Notes: generated by a model from the letters alone, not told the origin. 35,273 nucleotides of DNA from VFBF01 sp964530695 (GCA_964530695.1 CAZGYQ010000026.1:1-35273); one strand, 5' to 3'. Shown: positions 14,693 to 22,903, counted from the first letter of the stretch. A program made the numbers and translations.

Positions 14693-16021
14693 TCATTTCT
14701 TCGCCGCCTTCTCCGCCTCCCACTGCGCCTCCATCTCGGCGAATTCGCGCTTCCTCGGCCCCATGTAGCCGAAGAGGTGCCCAGCCACCTTCCGGATCTG
14801 GATTTCCTCGGAGCCTTCGGTGATGCGGTAGCGGCGGTGGTGGCGGTAGATGTGCTCGAACGGCTTGTGGCGCGAATAGCCGATGCCGCCGTGCACCTGG
14901 ATCGCGCGGTCCGCCGCTTCGCAACAGAGCCGGTTTGCGTAGTAGTTGCACATCGACACCTTGTCGGAGAGCCGCTTCTCGACCTCCGGCTTCGGCATCT
15001 GGTCCATCTCCCAGGCGGTCTTGAAGATCAGCAGCCGCAGCATCTCGGCCTGCGTGGCCAGTTCGACGAGCGGAAACTGGATCGCCTGGTTCTTCGCCAG
15101 CGCTTCTCCAAACGGCTTGCGCTTCCTGGCGTACTTCACGCTCTCCTCGATGCAGAAGAGCGCCGCGCCACACGACGACGCCGCCTGGCGGATGCGATTC
15201 TCGTGGACAAAATGCTGCGCCAGCGAAAGACCGCCGCCGAGCTTGCCGAAAAGGGCGCTCTCCGGAACCCAGACGTTTGTGATCGAAATCCGCGGATGGT
15301 CCGTCGGCATATTGAACGTCCAAAGGTACTCTTCAATCTTCACGCCGGGGTCCCGCGCCGGGATGATGAAGCAGGTGATCCCCGCAGCGTCGCCGGCGAC
15401 GCCGCTCGTGCGGCAGAAGCACATGATGTGCGTGGCGACGTGCATGCCGGTGGTCCACATCTTCTCGCCGTCGATGCGCCACCCCTTCACGCCGTCGCGG
15501 GTCTCGGGGACGGCGCGGGTCTCCATGTGCGTGGCGTCGGAGCCGTGCTCGGCCTCGGTGAGCCCGAAACAGGCGATGTAGGTGCCGTCGAAACTGCCGG
15601 GGATGAACGTCTTCTTCTGCTCTTCGGTGCCGAAGTCCCGCAGCATCAGCACGCCGGGCATGTTGGCGACGATGGAATGCTCGTTCTGCAGATCGTTGTG
15701 GAGGCCGAGGCCCTTGCGCGCAAAGTGCTCGCGGATGATGGCCATGCCGAGATTGGTGCCGTCCTGGCCGCCATACTCCTTCGGCAGCGCGTAACGGAGG
15801 TGGCCCGCCTTGTCGGCGCGGCGCTTGGCCTCCCGGAGCAGCAGCTCCCAATCGTGGCGCGGCAGGCCGCCGTTGTCGAAATCGGTGCGCGCCCATTCGC
15901 GACGGTGATCGAAGAAGCGCTCGTTGTCGTCCTGCGCCTGCAACGGCTTGATCTCGTCCTCGATAAACTTGTCGAGCACGACGAGATAATCAGCGATGTC
16001 CTTGGGAATGTTGAAGTCCAT
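14693..16021 (-). CDS. Acyl-CoA dehydrogenase
   Basis: A 442-residue FAD-dependent acyl-CoA dehydrogenase catalysing the first step of beta-oxidation. Seen are the FAD/substrate signature CFGLTEAEHGSDATHMETRA (middle domain), the FAD-binding VHGGIGYSRHKPFEHIYRHHRRYRITEGSEEIQ, and the catalytic base glutamate E402 in TEGSEE. The layout resembles ACAD10/11-type enzymes more than the short-chain type. The ATG at 16021 (MDFNIPKD) is chosen over the longer frame because AGGGAGG sits 9-15 bp upstream and family members start here. Downstream on the same strand lie the transferred Schlafen-like gene, then the PaaG-like and DUF1330 genes, so it probably once led a three-gene fatty or aromatic acyl-CoA operon. 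It diverges from an exported-protein gene across 110 bp. Confidence 0.93.
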   Translation of the reverse strand: MDFNIPKDIADYLVVLDKFIEDEIKPLQAQDDNERFFDHRREWARTDFDNGGLPRHDWELLLREAKRRADKAGHLRYALPKEYGGQDGTNLGMAIIREHFARKGLGLHNDLQNEHSIVANMPGVLMLRDFGTEEQKKTFIPGSFDGTYIACFGLTEAEHGSDATHMETRAVPETRDGVKGWRIDGEKMWTTGMHVATHIMCFCRTSGVAGDAAGITCFIIPARDPGVKIEEYLWTFNMPTDHPRISITNVWVPESALFGKLGGGLSLAQHFVHENRIRQAASSCGAALFCIEESVKYARKRKPFGEALAKNQAIQFPLVELATQAEMLRLLIFKTAWEMDQMPKPEVEKRLSDKVSMCNYYANRLCCEAADRAIQVHGGIGYSRHKPFEHIYRHHRRYRITEGSEEIQIRKVAGHLFGYMGPRKREFAEMEAQWEAEKAAKK

Positions 16022-16131
16022 GGTGCGGCGCCTCCCTCTTTTCGTCTCCAGCCCTACGTTCGTCGCGCACGCGTTGCGCGGGGCGGCTGAGACGGACACT
16101 CTTTGAAGTCACCGTCAGAGGGAGTGGCGCC

Positions 16132-16713
16132 ATGGTCAAGGCTATCGTCGCGGCAGTTCTCGCGATCGCGATGTTTCAGTTGATGGGTGACGTTGCGTCC
16201 GCCCAGACATCGACGACACAGTCTCCCGTCGCCTCGCCACCGCCTCCATCCCCTCCGCCGCCGGCATGCGAGGGCGCCGCGCATCGCGCGTTCGACTTCT
16301 GGATCGGCGAATGGGACGCCTACGCCACCGGAACGCAGGCGCTCGCGGGCAGGAGCGTGATCGAGTCCAGGGATTTGGGCTGCGTCATCACCGAGCAGTG
16401 GATCTCCGCGCGCTCGCCTTTCAGCGGCCGAAGCCTCAACCTGTTCGACGCGACAACAGGTCAATGGCTCCAGTTCTGGGTCGACAGCCAGGGCGAGATC
16501 ACACGGTATGTGGGCGGACCAACCGCCGACGGCATGCGCCTTGTGGCGCTGGACGAAGCCGCCCCCGGCCGGGCCGGCAAGGCGGCGCTCCGGATGACCT
16601 TTACGCGGAACCCGGACGGCTCCGTCCGCCAGGTCGGCGAAACCTCCGCCGATGGAGGTCAATCCTGGACGCAGAGCTACGATTTCACTTACCGGCGCCG
16701 TTCGCCGGGGTGA
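16132..16713 (+). CDS. Exported DUF1579-like protein
   Basis: A 193-residue protein with a signal peptide (MVKAIVAAVLAIAMFQLMGDVASA, cleavage probably before QTST). A Ser/Pro-rich linker (about 31-45, SPVASPPPPSPPPPA) precedes a soluble domain. The domain opens with AFDFWIGEWD, the hallmark of DUF1579-type beta-barrel proteins, and continues with LEGK-like strands (SLNLFDATTGQWLQFWVDSQGEITRYVGG). The role of the family is unknown; a calycin-like fold that binds a small ligand is inference. The ATG at 16132 has GAGGGAG upstream. It diverges from the acyl-CoA dehydrogenase. Confidence 0.82.
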   Translation: MVKAIVAAVLAIAMFQLMGDVASAQTSTTQSPVASPPPPSPPPPACEGAAHRAFDFWIGEWDAYATGTQALAGRSVIESRDLGCVITEQWISARSPFSGRSLNLFDATTGQWLQFWVDSQGEITRYVGGPTADGMRLVALDEAAPGRAGKAALRMTFTRNPDGSVRQVGETSADGGQSWTQSYDFTYRRRSPG

Positions 16714-16791
16714 CTCCATAGTGCGATTTTCTGGCGCTCAATACCCTGACCGCAGTTTCCTGAATATTTTCGACATCATTCATTTTTCTGC

Positions 16792-16819
16792 TTGCGCGCT
16801 GATCCAGACCCGCTATGGT
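16792..16819 (+). promoter_or_regulatory. Candidate sigma-70-type promoter
   Basis: TTGCGC at 16792-16797 and TATGGT at 16814-16819 are separated by 16 bp, about 60 bp upstream of the next ATG (16879). The leader also has a small dyad (GTCCG...CGGAC, about 16843-16857). The match is only fair. Confidence 0.3.
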
Positions 16820-16878
16820 GTGTTTGTGTGTTGAGTGACGCGTCCGTCAACTTTGGCGGACCTATCTGGAGTTTCCCC

Positions 16879-17202
16879 ATGAACGTCAAGTTCGCTGTCG
16901 CTGCGATCGCCGCCCTCTGCGTCTCCACGGGCGCCTTCGCCGCCGGCAAGACCTATGTCACAGCCAAACTCGCGACGCCGGTCGCCGAGCGCGCCCAGGT
17001 CATCGCCAACGGCGTCGTCTGGACCTGCGAAGGCGACTCCTGCACCGCGCAGTTCGCCCGCGCCGTGACCGCCAGGGTCTGCGGCGAACTCGCGAAGGAA
17101 GTCGGCCAGATCACCGCTATCGGCGATCTGTCGGCCGAGGATCTCGCCCGCTGCAACCTGCGCGCGGCGGCCCCGGAACAGACTGTCTTCGCGCGCAACT
17201 GA
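16879..17202 (+). CDS. Small secreted protein, CC_3452-like
   Basis: A 107-residue exported protein. The signal peptide MNVKFAVAAIAALCVSTGAFA is followed by about 86 mature residues with strands TYVTAKLATPV and VIANGVVWTCEGDSCTAQFA. Cysteines occur in WTCEGDSC, ARVCGEL and ARCN, probably forming two periplasmic disulfides. The VWxCEGxxC segment and the terminal 'ARCN' resemble the Caulobacter CC_3452 family of unknown function, an attribution made from memory of the pattern. The ATG at 16879 is chosen because it begins the signal peptide; the longer frame upstream lies in the leader. A strong terminator follows. Confidence 0.85.
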   Translation: MNVKFAVAAIAALCVSTGAFAAGKTYVTAKLATPVAERAQVIANGVVWTCEGDSCTAQFARAVTARVCGELAKEVGQITAIGDLSAEDLARCNLRAAAPEQTVFARN

Positions 17203-17239
17203 TTTCTCTGCCCGGCCGCTCCTACGGCCCACAACTAAG

Positions 17240-17270
17240 GCGCGGAACCTCCGGGTTCCGCGCCTTTTTC
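17240..17270. terminator. Strong intrinsic terminator shared by converging genes
   Basis: GGCGCGGAACC at 17240-17250 pairs perfectly with GGTTCCGCGCC at 17255-17265 over a TCCG loop, followed by TTTTT at 17266-17270. On the other strand the A/T-rich flank is short. The converging lipoprotein gene stops at 17270, so its stop abuts the hairpin and it may use the same stem. Confidence 0.9.
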
Positions 17271-17734
17271 TATCCGGCGGACTTGCTTGCACGGCTCGAT
17301 GGCGGATCGGCGCAGCGGTGTAGCGTGAAGAAGCGCGCCGCGTCCTCATCGCCCAGTCGCATGCGCACCGCACCGGTCATCTTGTCGGCGAACTGGTGGG
17401 AGGCCGGCCGCACCCAGTCATCAGCGCCGCGTTCGAGAATGAGGACGCCGCGCGCGCCGTCCCGCCCCGAAGCGGCCGGCGATTCATAGTTGATGGTGAT
17501 GCGCGATGTCGGCCCGCGCCGCTCGACCCGATACTTCGGCGCTTCGAACAGCACGCGCTCGTGGCGCCCGAAGAGGACACGAACGGCCCCGGTCTCGAAG
17601 CGGACGCCCGCACCCAGTGCACACGCGCCCTCACTTCTGCTCCAAAGACCTTCAAGCTCTCGCGGGGCCTCGTCGGCGCACGCGGTCACGAAAGCGACCG
17701 CAAGCAGGAGCGATGGAGGAAAAATGCGCGCCAT
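17270..17734 (-). CDS. Putative lipoprotein of unknown function
   Basis: A 154-residue protein beginning MARIFPPSLLLAVAFVTAC, a type II signal peptide with lipobox VTAC (Cys19), so it is probably a membrane-anchored periplasmic lipoprotein. The mature part is short and beta-rich (LEGLWSRSEGACALGAGVRFETGAVRVLFGRHERVLFEAP...). Cysteines at about 34 and near the end (LHRCADPP) may pair. I do not recognise the family. Start 17734 is chosen because it opens the lipoprotein signal; the longer upstream frame has no signal. It is divergent from exoD, with 92 bp between the starts. Confidence 0.72.
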   Translation of the reverse strand: MARIFPPSLLLAVAFVTACADEAPRELEGLWSRSEGACALGAGVRFETGAVRVLFGRHERVLFEAPKYRVERRGPTSRITINYESPAASGRDGARGVLILERGADDWVRPASHQFADKMTGAVRMRLGDEDAARFFTLHRCADPPSSRASKSAG

Positions 17735-17826
17735 GGCGCCGCTATCCACGATTCGCGCCGGACCGTGTAACTTCAGCCACTGGTCGAACCTTGCGACGCC
17801 CCCCATGTGGGGTGGTGCAAAACAAG

Positions 17827-18486
17827 ATGGACCAGCCGCTCACCCCGCCACACGTCAAGGATCACCTGCCGCCCGCATCGGAGCTGCTGCAGGATCTGAT
17901 GGACGCGTTCCCCGAGGAACAGGTCACCGTGGGCGAAATCCTGAAGCGACTTGAGGGCCAGGCGTTCGGCCTTCTGCTGCTGGTTCTCGCACTGCCCAAC
18001 TGCATTCCCAATATCCCGGGTCTGTCGACCATCTTCGGCGTGATGATGGTTGCGCCCGCGGTCCAGCTCATTCTGGGGCGCGGAGACCTGTGGCTGCCCG
18101 CACGCGTACGCCGCTGGAGCATCTCGCGACACGCGCTGCACATGGCGATCAACGGCTCCCTGCCGATCCTCAAGCGCATTGAGCGCTATGTGGCGCCACG
18201 TTGGGCGTTCCTGGTGAAGCCGCCGTTCACGCAGTTTCTCGGCCTGCAGACGCTGTTTCTCGCCTTCGTGCTGATCCTGCCGATCCCGCTTGGCAACTGG
18301 ATGCCGGGCATAACGGTCGCCGCTACAGCGCTGGCCCTGCTGCAACGTGACGGGCGCCTGGTGCTGCTGAGCGTGCCGCTGACGCTGGTGTCTGTCCTGC
18401 TGGCCTGGGCCGGCGTCCGGATCGGCTTCGTGGCTCTGAACGAGATCGGCCAGATGCTGCAAGGCGCGTTTAACGCCATGTTCTGA
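17827..18486 (+). CDS. ExoD family membrane protein
   Basis: A 219-residue inner-membrane protein of the ExoD family, named for a Rhizobium gene affecting exopolysaccharide synthesis and alkaline-pH tolerance. After a soluble N-terminus (ASELLQDLMDAFPEEQVTVGEILKRLEGQAFGLLLLVLALPNCIPN) come the family hallmark P-N-C-I-P-x-I-P-G-L-S and several hydrophobic segments (GLSTIFGVMMVAPAVQLILG; FLGLQTLFLAFVLILPIPLG; ITVAATALALL; LVLLSVPLTLVSVLLAWAGV). The molecular activity is not established. The ATG at 17827 is used; two GTG codons at 17812 and 17815 could add five residues. The stop lies 2 bp from the stop of the converging lipoprotein gene. Confidence 0.9.
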   Translation: MDQPLTPPHVKDHLPPASELLQDLMDAFPEEQVTVGEILKRLEGQAFGLLLLVLALPNCIPNIPGLSTIFGVMMVAPAVQLILGRGDLWLPARVRRWSISRHALHMAINGSLPILKRIERYVAPRWAFLVKPPFTQFLGLQTLFLAFVLILPIPLGNWMPGITVAATALALLQRDGRLVLLSVPLTLVSVLLAWAGVRIGFVALNEIGQMLQGAFNAMF

Positions 18487-18488
18487 TG

Positions 18489-19337
18489 TCAGCAGGTCTT
18501 GCGCGTCAGGTAGCCGATGACGGCGCCGTTGGAGCCCGCAACGGGTTCGGATGTATAGCACGATCCCTGCGGCGGTTGCGCGGGCGTGCGCGTGAAGAGC
18601 GGGTCTCGCTCGCCGGCGACGGTGTTGCGATCGGAAAGCGGCTCGACGGAAACGACGGTCGTGCCATCAGGTCCGACGGAGCACTCCGATCGTCCGCCAT
18701 CGGACTCCAGAAACCGGACTGACGTCTGACCATCCTCACCCGGATAGGCGATCGTCACGCGACCTGGCTTGGCCTGCACCCGGGCGAGACAGGCGTCGAT
18801 CGCCGGCAGGTATTGCGACAGCGCGCTCGACCAGTTGCGCGCCACTGTCGGCGCATTCGACGCCGCACGCGCGCACCCTTCGTAAGCCACGCCCTCAAAC
18901 AGCACCGTGGCGCTGAAAGGATACGCCTCGCCGCCTTCGCCGTAGGTGCACTCGCCCGCCCGCACCGTGATGGTGAGCGGACCGGCCTCGACATACATGC
19001 CCTGCGCGCGCACGTCGCGCGGCGTGGGGATCGCATTTATTTCATCCAGCCCGGGACGACTGAACAGCGCGTAGTCCGCGAGCAGCGTCGCGCTCCAGTC
19101 AGGCTCGGCGCCTGCCGCCTCGAACTCACCGGCGTAGGCCGCCTTGACCTCGGGCGTCGCCGGCGCGCCGAGTGCAGCGAGCAGAGCTTGCGCCTTGGCC
19201 TTGATCTCGTCTTCCGTGATCGCCGGCCGCGATGATCCGTCGGATCCACTGCCGGACGGAGAGCCCGGGCCGCCCTGGCCACAGGCGGCGAGCAGAACCA
19301 GCCCCGCCGCCATTCCCGCGAACTTGCCGAATCGCAT
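18489..19337 (-). CDS. Lipoprotein with COG3650-like domain
   Basis: A 282-residue lipoprotein: MRFGKFAGMAAGLVLLAAC gives lipobox LAAC (Cys19), followed by a Gly/Ser-rich linker. The middle segment ITVRAGECTYGEGGEAYPFSATVLFEGVAYEGCARA looks like the Cys...Y-P-F...G-C-A core of the COG3650 group of envelope proteins. The C-terminal part has a second Cys pair (SECSVGP..., SCYTSEP...KTC). Function unknown. The ATG at 19337 has a strong GAGGAGG upstream and opens the signal peptide; the longer frame is spurious. It is divergent from the methyltransferase gene, the two starts being 77 bp apart. Confidence 0.8.
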   Translation of the reverse strand: MRFGKFAGMAAGLVLLAACGQGGPGSPSGSGSDGSSRPAITEDEIKAKAQALLAALGAPATPEVKAAYAGEFEAAGAEPDWSATLLADYALFSRPGLDEINAIPTPRDVRAQGMYVEAGPLTITVRAGECTYGEGGEAYPFSATVLFEGVAYEGCARAASNAPTVARNWSSALSQYLPAIDACLARVQAKPGRVTIAYPGEDGQTSVRFLESDGGRSECSVGPDGTTVVSVEPLSDRNTVAGERDPLFTRTPAQPPQGSCYTSEPVAGSNGAVIGYLTRKTC

Positions 19338-19402
19338 GCCCCCTGCCTCCTCATCCCCCGTTTTTCGGGACGCGCTTCCGGGCGCGACGGGGCCAACAAG
19401 GC

Positions 19403-19415
19403 TATTATACCCGCA
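19403..19415 (+). promoter_or_regulatory. Possible -10 element implying a leaderless methyltransferase mRNA
   Basis: TATTATAC at 19403-19410 is an unusually good -10 box in this GC-rich DNA and lies only 5 bp before the methyltransferase ATG (19415). If used, transcription would start at or next to the start codon, giving a leaderless message. There is no Shine-Dalgarno. The -35 region is poor. Confidence 0.3.
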
Positions 19416-20563
19416 TGCACCGTGATTCCGACGCCTCAGCATACGAATTTTTCGCAGGCGGCGGCATGGCGCGCCTTGGACTGGGCGCTTTCTGGCGCGT
19501 GACCTTCGCAAACGACCTCGATCCGGGGAAGGCTGACGCCTATCGGCGGGCCTGGAACGACACGGTCATGCGCCAGGGCGACGTCGCGACCCTTCCGGTT
19601 GACGCCCTTCCGGGGCAGGCGGACCTCGCGTGGGCTTCCTTCCCCTGTCAGGATCTTTCCCTCGCCGGTGCGCGGGGCGGCCTCGCAGCGCCGCGGTCGG
19701 GCGCGTTCTGGGGGTTCTGGCGGGTCATCGAAGGGTTGGCATCGCAGGATCGCGCACCGCGCACGCTCGTGCTTGAGAACGTCAGCGGCCTGCTGACCTC
19801 TCATGGCGGGCGCGACTTCGAGGCGCTGGCGCGCGCGCTTGCGGCCGGCGGCTACCGGTTCGGCGCGCTGGAAATCGACGCCGCACATTTCGTCCCCCAG
19901 TCGCGGCCCCGCATCTTCATCGTCGCGACACGCGAGGCGCCCGACGCAGCATTGCGCGCCGCCCAACCGGTCGCGCCATTCCATACCGACGGCGTGCGCG
20001 CCGCGTCGGCGCGCCTGCCGCCGGATATCGCGAAGCACTGGGTCTGGTGGCGCCTGCCCACGCCGCCCCTGCGCAATACGCGCCTCGCCGACATCGTCGC
20101 CGATGATCCTGCTGCCGCCTGGCACAGCGACGCGCAGACCGGCGAACTGATCGCCATGATGAGCCCGCTGCAGCGCGCGAAGGTCGTTGCGGAACAGGCG
20201 CGCGGCGCGCCTGCAGTCGGCGCGCTGTTCAAGCGTGTGCGCATCGAGAACGGTGAAAAGCGGCAGCGCGCCGAAGTCCGCTTCGACGGCCTTGCGGGCT
20301 GCCTGCGCACGCCTGCCGGCGGGTCAAGTCGCCAGACGCTGCTGTTTGTCGACGGGCAACGTGTGCGGTCGCGGCTGATGACCGCCCGTGAAGGCGCGCG
20401 CCTCATGGGACTGCCGGACGAGTATCCGCTGCCCGCAAGCCAGTCGAAGGGTTTGCACCTTGTCGGCGACGGAGTCGCGGCGCCCGTCGTGCGCTGGCTC
20501 TCCGAACACCTGCTCGAACCGCTTGCGACACGCGCCCCGCGAGTGCGACGAAAAGCGGGTTGA
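19415..20563 (+). CDS. DNA (cytosine-5-)-methyltransferase
   Basis: A 382-residue C5-cytosine DNA methyltransferase (EC 2.1.1.37). The conserved motifs occur in the usual order: motif I YEFFAGGGMARLGLG (SAM), motif IV SFPCQDLSLAG with the catalytic cysteine, motif VI VLENVSGLL, motif VIII QSRPRIFIVA, then a target-recognition region (about 185-320), motif IX RLMTAREGARLMGLPDEY and motif X GDGVAAPVVRW. Target sequence cannot be read from the protein. Its stop overlaps the TTG start of a vsr gene (TTGA, 20560-20563), the pairing seen with dcm in E. coli. No restriction endonuclease is adjacent. Start choice: the ATG sits 5 bp after a good -10 box and has no Shine-Dalgarno. Confidence 0.93.
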   Translation: MHRDSDASAYEFFAGGGMARLGLGAFWRVTFANDLDPGKADAYRRAWNDTVMRQGDVATLPVDALPGQADLAWASFPCQDLSLAGARGGLAAPRSGAFWGFWRVIEGLASQDRAPRTLVLENVSGLLTSHGGRDFEALARALAAGGYRFGALEIDAAHFVPQSRPRIFIVATREAPDAALRAAQPVAPFHTDGVRAASARLPPDIAKHWVWWRLPTPPLRNTRLADIVADDPAAAWHSDAQTGELIAMMSPLQRAKVVAEQARGAPAVGALFKRVRIENGEKRQRAEVRFDGLAGCLRTPAGGSSRQTLLFVDGQRVRSRLMTAREGARLMGLPDEYPLPASQSKGLHLVGDGVAAPVVRWLSEHLLEPLATRAPRVRRKAG

Positions 20564-21039
20564 GCGACGTCTTCGCCCCCGAGAAACGCGCCGCCGTCAT
20601 GCGCGCCGTCAAGGCCGGCGACACCGGGCCGGAACTGGAGGTGCGCGCCCTGCTGCGCGCGCTGGGCCACCGCTACCGTCTGCACGCGCGCGACCTGCCG
20701 GGACGACCCGACATCGTGTTTCGGGGGCGTCGGAAGGCGATCTTCGTGCATGGCTGTTTCTGGCATGGTCACGACTGCGCGCGCGGCGCCCGCGCGCCGA
20801 AGGCGAACGCGGACTACTGGTTCGCCAAGATCGCGCGCAATCGCGCCCGCGATGCGGCCAGTGTCGCTGCGCTGCAGCACGCGGGATGGTCGTGCCTGAT
20901 CATCTGGGAGTGCGCGCTGCGCACGCCGCATGACGTCGCCGCGGCGCTTGCGGAATTCCTCGGACCGCCCGCCTCGCGCCGCGCCGGATCGCGCGAAACG
21001 CTGGACGACGGTTCAAGGGTGCGCCAGCATCCTCGCTGA
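20560..21039 (+). CDS. vsr: Very short patch repair endonuclease
   Basis: A 159-residue Vsr endonuclease. It nicks 5' of the T in T:G mismatches produced by deamination of 5-methylcytosine, starting very short patch repair. The sequence follows E. coli Vsr closely: SDVFAPEKRAAVMRAV at the N-terminus, LPGRPDIVF with the catalytic aspartate, IFVHGCFWHGHDC with zinc/active-site His and Cys, YWFAKIARNRARD, and GWSCLIIWECALR. The TTG start at 20560 is preferred because homology extends to it, even though a later ATG (20599) exists. The four-base overlap with the methyltransferase stop implies translational coupling, so mutator damage from methylation is repaired by a protein made from the same message. 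Confidence 0.94.
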   Translation: MSDVFAPEKRAAVMRAVKAGDTGPELEVRALLRALGHRYRLHARDLPGRPDIVFRGRRKAIFVHGCFWHGHDCARGARAPKANADYWFAKIARNRARDAASVAALQHAGWSCLIIWECALRTPHDVAAALAEFLGPPASRRAGSRETLDDGSRVRQHPR

Positions 21040-21056
21040 CAACGGCGGGAGGTTTC

Positions 21057-21734
21057 ATGTTCGTAGGCCATTACGGGCCGGCGTTTGCCGTGCAGGCGGC
21101 CAAGCGCCCCCCGTCGCTCGGCGCCGCGTTCCTTGCGGTGCAACTCGTCGACGTCGCGTGGGCCATCTTCGTGATGACCGGCATCGAGTACGGCCGCATC
21201 GAACCGGGCTTCATGGCGCTCTCGGCGCTGCGGCTGGATTACATGCCCTGGACGCACAGCCTGCCGGGCGCGCTTGCCTGGTCGCTCGCCGGCATGATGG
21301 TCTATCGCATCTTTGATCCACGTGGCGGATGGAGCGCTGCTGCGCTGATCGGCCTGTGCGTGTTCTCACACTGGATTCTGGATTTCCTCGTCCACGCGCC
21401 CGACCTGCCGCTCACCTTCAACGGCATGAAGGTCGGGCTGGGATGGTGGGACATTCCCGCGCTAGGCATCGGTGCGGAGGCGATCGTGCTGTTCGGCGGA
21501 TTCCTAGCCTACCTCGGCGCGACAAGGGCGCGCGGAATTGCTGGACGCGTCGCGCCCTGGGCGCTGATCGCCCTGTTCGCCGGCCTCTACGCGTTCGACA
21601 AGCTCGGCCCCGCGCCTGCGGATATGAAAGCGGCCGCGCCGATGGCGCTTGCAGCCTATCTTGTCATCGTCGCGCTCGGCTTCCTGCTGGACCGGACGCG
21701 GCAGCCGAAGGGCGCGGTCGAAGCCGGCGCCTGA
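21057..21734 (+). CDS. Membrane protein, YdjM/DUF457-like putative metal-dependent hydrolase
   Basis: A 225-residue integral membrane protein with about six hydrophobic segments. Conserved polar positions resemble the YdjM / DUF457 group: FVGHYGPAFA at the start, MPWTHSLPGALAWSL (about 62-76) and CVFSHWILDFLVHAPDLPL (about 101-119), where the histidines and aspartate could form a metal site. The group is annotated as inner-membrane metal-dependent hydrolases, but activity is not well established. The ATG at 21057 has a clear GGGAGG upstream. It follows vsr by 17 bp on the same strand and may be co-transcribed, though a functional link is not evident. Confidence 0.8.
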   Translation: MFVGHYGPAFAVQAAKRPPSLGAAFLAVQLVDVAWAIFVMTGIEYGRIEPGFMALSALRLDYMPWTHSLPGALAWSLAGMMVYRIFDPRGGWSAAALIGLCVFSHWILDFLVHAPDLPLTFNGMKVGLGWWDIPALGIGAEAIVLFGGFLAYLGATRARGIAGRVAPWALIALFAGLYAFDKLGPAPADMKAAAPMALAAYLVIVALGFLLDRTRQPKGAVEAGA

Positions 21735-21757
21735 AGGCGCGCGCCACCGCCGGAAAT

Positions 21758-22669
21758 TCAGTACGGCGTGGGCGTGACGCGTTCGACGGTCAGCCCGCGC
21801 GCGCGCAACATCGCCTGCACGCTGTCTGTCCCCGCAAGATGCGCCGCGCCGACCGCAACGAAATCCACGCCTGATCCGGCGAGTTCACGCGTGATCGTTT
21901 CAGCCCAGGCCGCGTTGCGCTTCTTGAGCAACGTCTCGTAGAGCTCGGGATAATCGCGCGCCATCTCGGCGACCATTTCCGTCGCCAGCGCGCGGTCGTC
22001 GCCTCTCTCCCAGGCCGCTTCCATCGCCGCAAGCGCGGCCGGTCCTTCGTTGATCTCGTCGAGCGCCTCATAGAGCATCTGCAGTTGCAGCGGTTCGGAA
22101 ACACCCGCGAGAAAACGGATCTGCTCCTCGCTGGTTTCGAACCAGCGCATGGTCTTGCCGCCGGCGCGCGCAATGCGGTCAACGCTGCGATCGACCCCGG
22201 CGTTCGGGTCATAGCCCGCCTGCACCATCGGGACGACGGTGAGCGTGAGGCTCGCGAGCCATGGCTTCATCACATCGAAGACGTTCGGCGCGATGCCGAG
22301 TTTCGCCGCAGCGGCCTGTAGCTGCGGCGCGCGCGCCGGGTCGATCTTCGTCGAGAGCGGATGATCTCGGTCGATGCCGTACTGCGCCACGAGCCCCTGC
22401 ATAGCCGCTTCCTTGGCCGCGTCGATCTCGAGTTCGGTCCAGACTTCCTGCGCTTCGCCGAGCGCGGCTTCGGCCGCCGGGCCGCCCCACGGCGCGCCGG
22501 GTTTTCGCAGATGGATTGTGCCGTAGAGGTAGAGCGTGGAGTCTGCGTCACGCACGACCCAGAGCGCGGGCTGGGGCGGCGCGGCCATCGCCGGACGCGC
22601 GTTGGCGGTCGCGCATCCCGCGACCAGCAACAGCAGGCCCGCCGCTACCGCCAACTGCAATTTGCGCAT
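21758..22669 (-). CDS. TraB/GumN family lipoprotein
   Basis: A 303-residue TraB/GumN (TIKI-like) protein. The start MRKLQLAVAAGLLLLVAGC is a lipoprotein signal (VAGC, Cys19). The domain opens with LWVVRDADSTLYLYGTIHLRK, carrying the conserved GTIH motif, and closes with VDFVAVGAAHLAGTDSVQAML, carrying the second conserved GAAHL motif. These histidines match the putative metalloprotease centre of the family. Substrate unknown. The ATG at 22669 is chosen for the signal peptide, with GGGAGTG upstream; the longer frame upstream has none. It converges on the YdjM-like gene with 23 bp between stops and diverges from an EamA transporter. Confidence 0.88.
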   Translation of the reverse strand: MRKLQLAVAAGLLLLVAGCATANARPAMAAPPQPALWVVRDADSTLYLYGTIHLRKPGAPWGGPAAEAALGEAQEVWTELEIDAAKEAAMQGLVAQYGIDRDHPLSTKIDPARAPQLQAAAAKLGIAPNVFDVMKPWLASLTLTVVPMVQAGYDPNAGVDRSVDRIARAGGKTMRWFETSEEQIRFLAGVSEPLQLQMLYEALDEINEGPAALAAMEAAWERGDDRALATEMVAEMARDYPELYETLLKKRNAAWAETITRELAGSGVDFVAVGAAHLAGTDSVQAMLRARGLTVERVTPTPY

Positions 22670-22826
22670 ACCAACACTCCCCAGGACTACAAAAACGAAC
22701 GCCATCCCACTGGCGCGGCTGATTTCGAATTCCCCGAGCTCGAAGCCGCGCGAACAGGGTTCCGCGTACGTCTGCCCGAAGGACACGGGGCTGACCAAGC
22801 CTCCTCCAAGCCGCCTCCCCCCGCCG

Positions 22827-22840
22827 ACGTGTCTACACGT
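22827..22840. promoter_or_regulatory. 14-bp dyad upstream of the EamA gene
   Basis: ACGTGT-CT-ACACGT is a perfect 6-bp inverted repeat in the 234-bp divergent region between the TraB/GumN gene and the EamA transporter, 64 bp before the transporter ATG. It is a reasonable operator for an unidentified regulator. No other feature explains this intergenic stretch. Confidence 0.3.
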
Positions 22841-22903
22841 AGTCAGGAGGGGTGGGGAAAGAATTATTGTTTCGGGCGTCGCGAACCCGGTCTAGATGGC
22901 GTC

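Noticed and set aside
14777..16090. Open frame on the plus strand opposite the acyl-CoA dehydrogenase
   Set aside because: No motif and shadow-like composition; the dehydrogenase has all family signatures.
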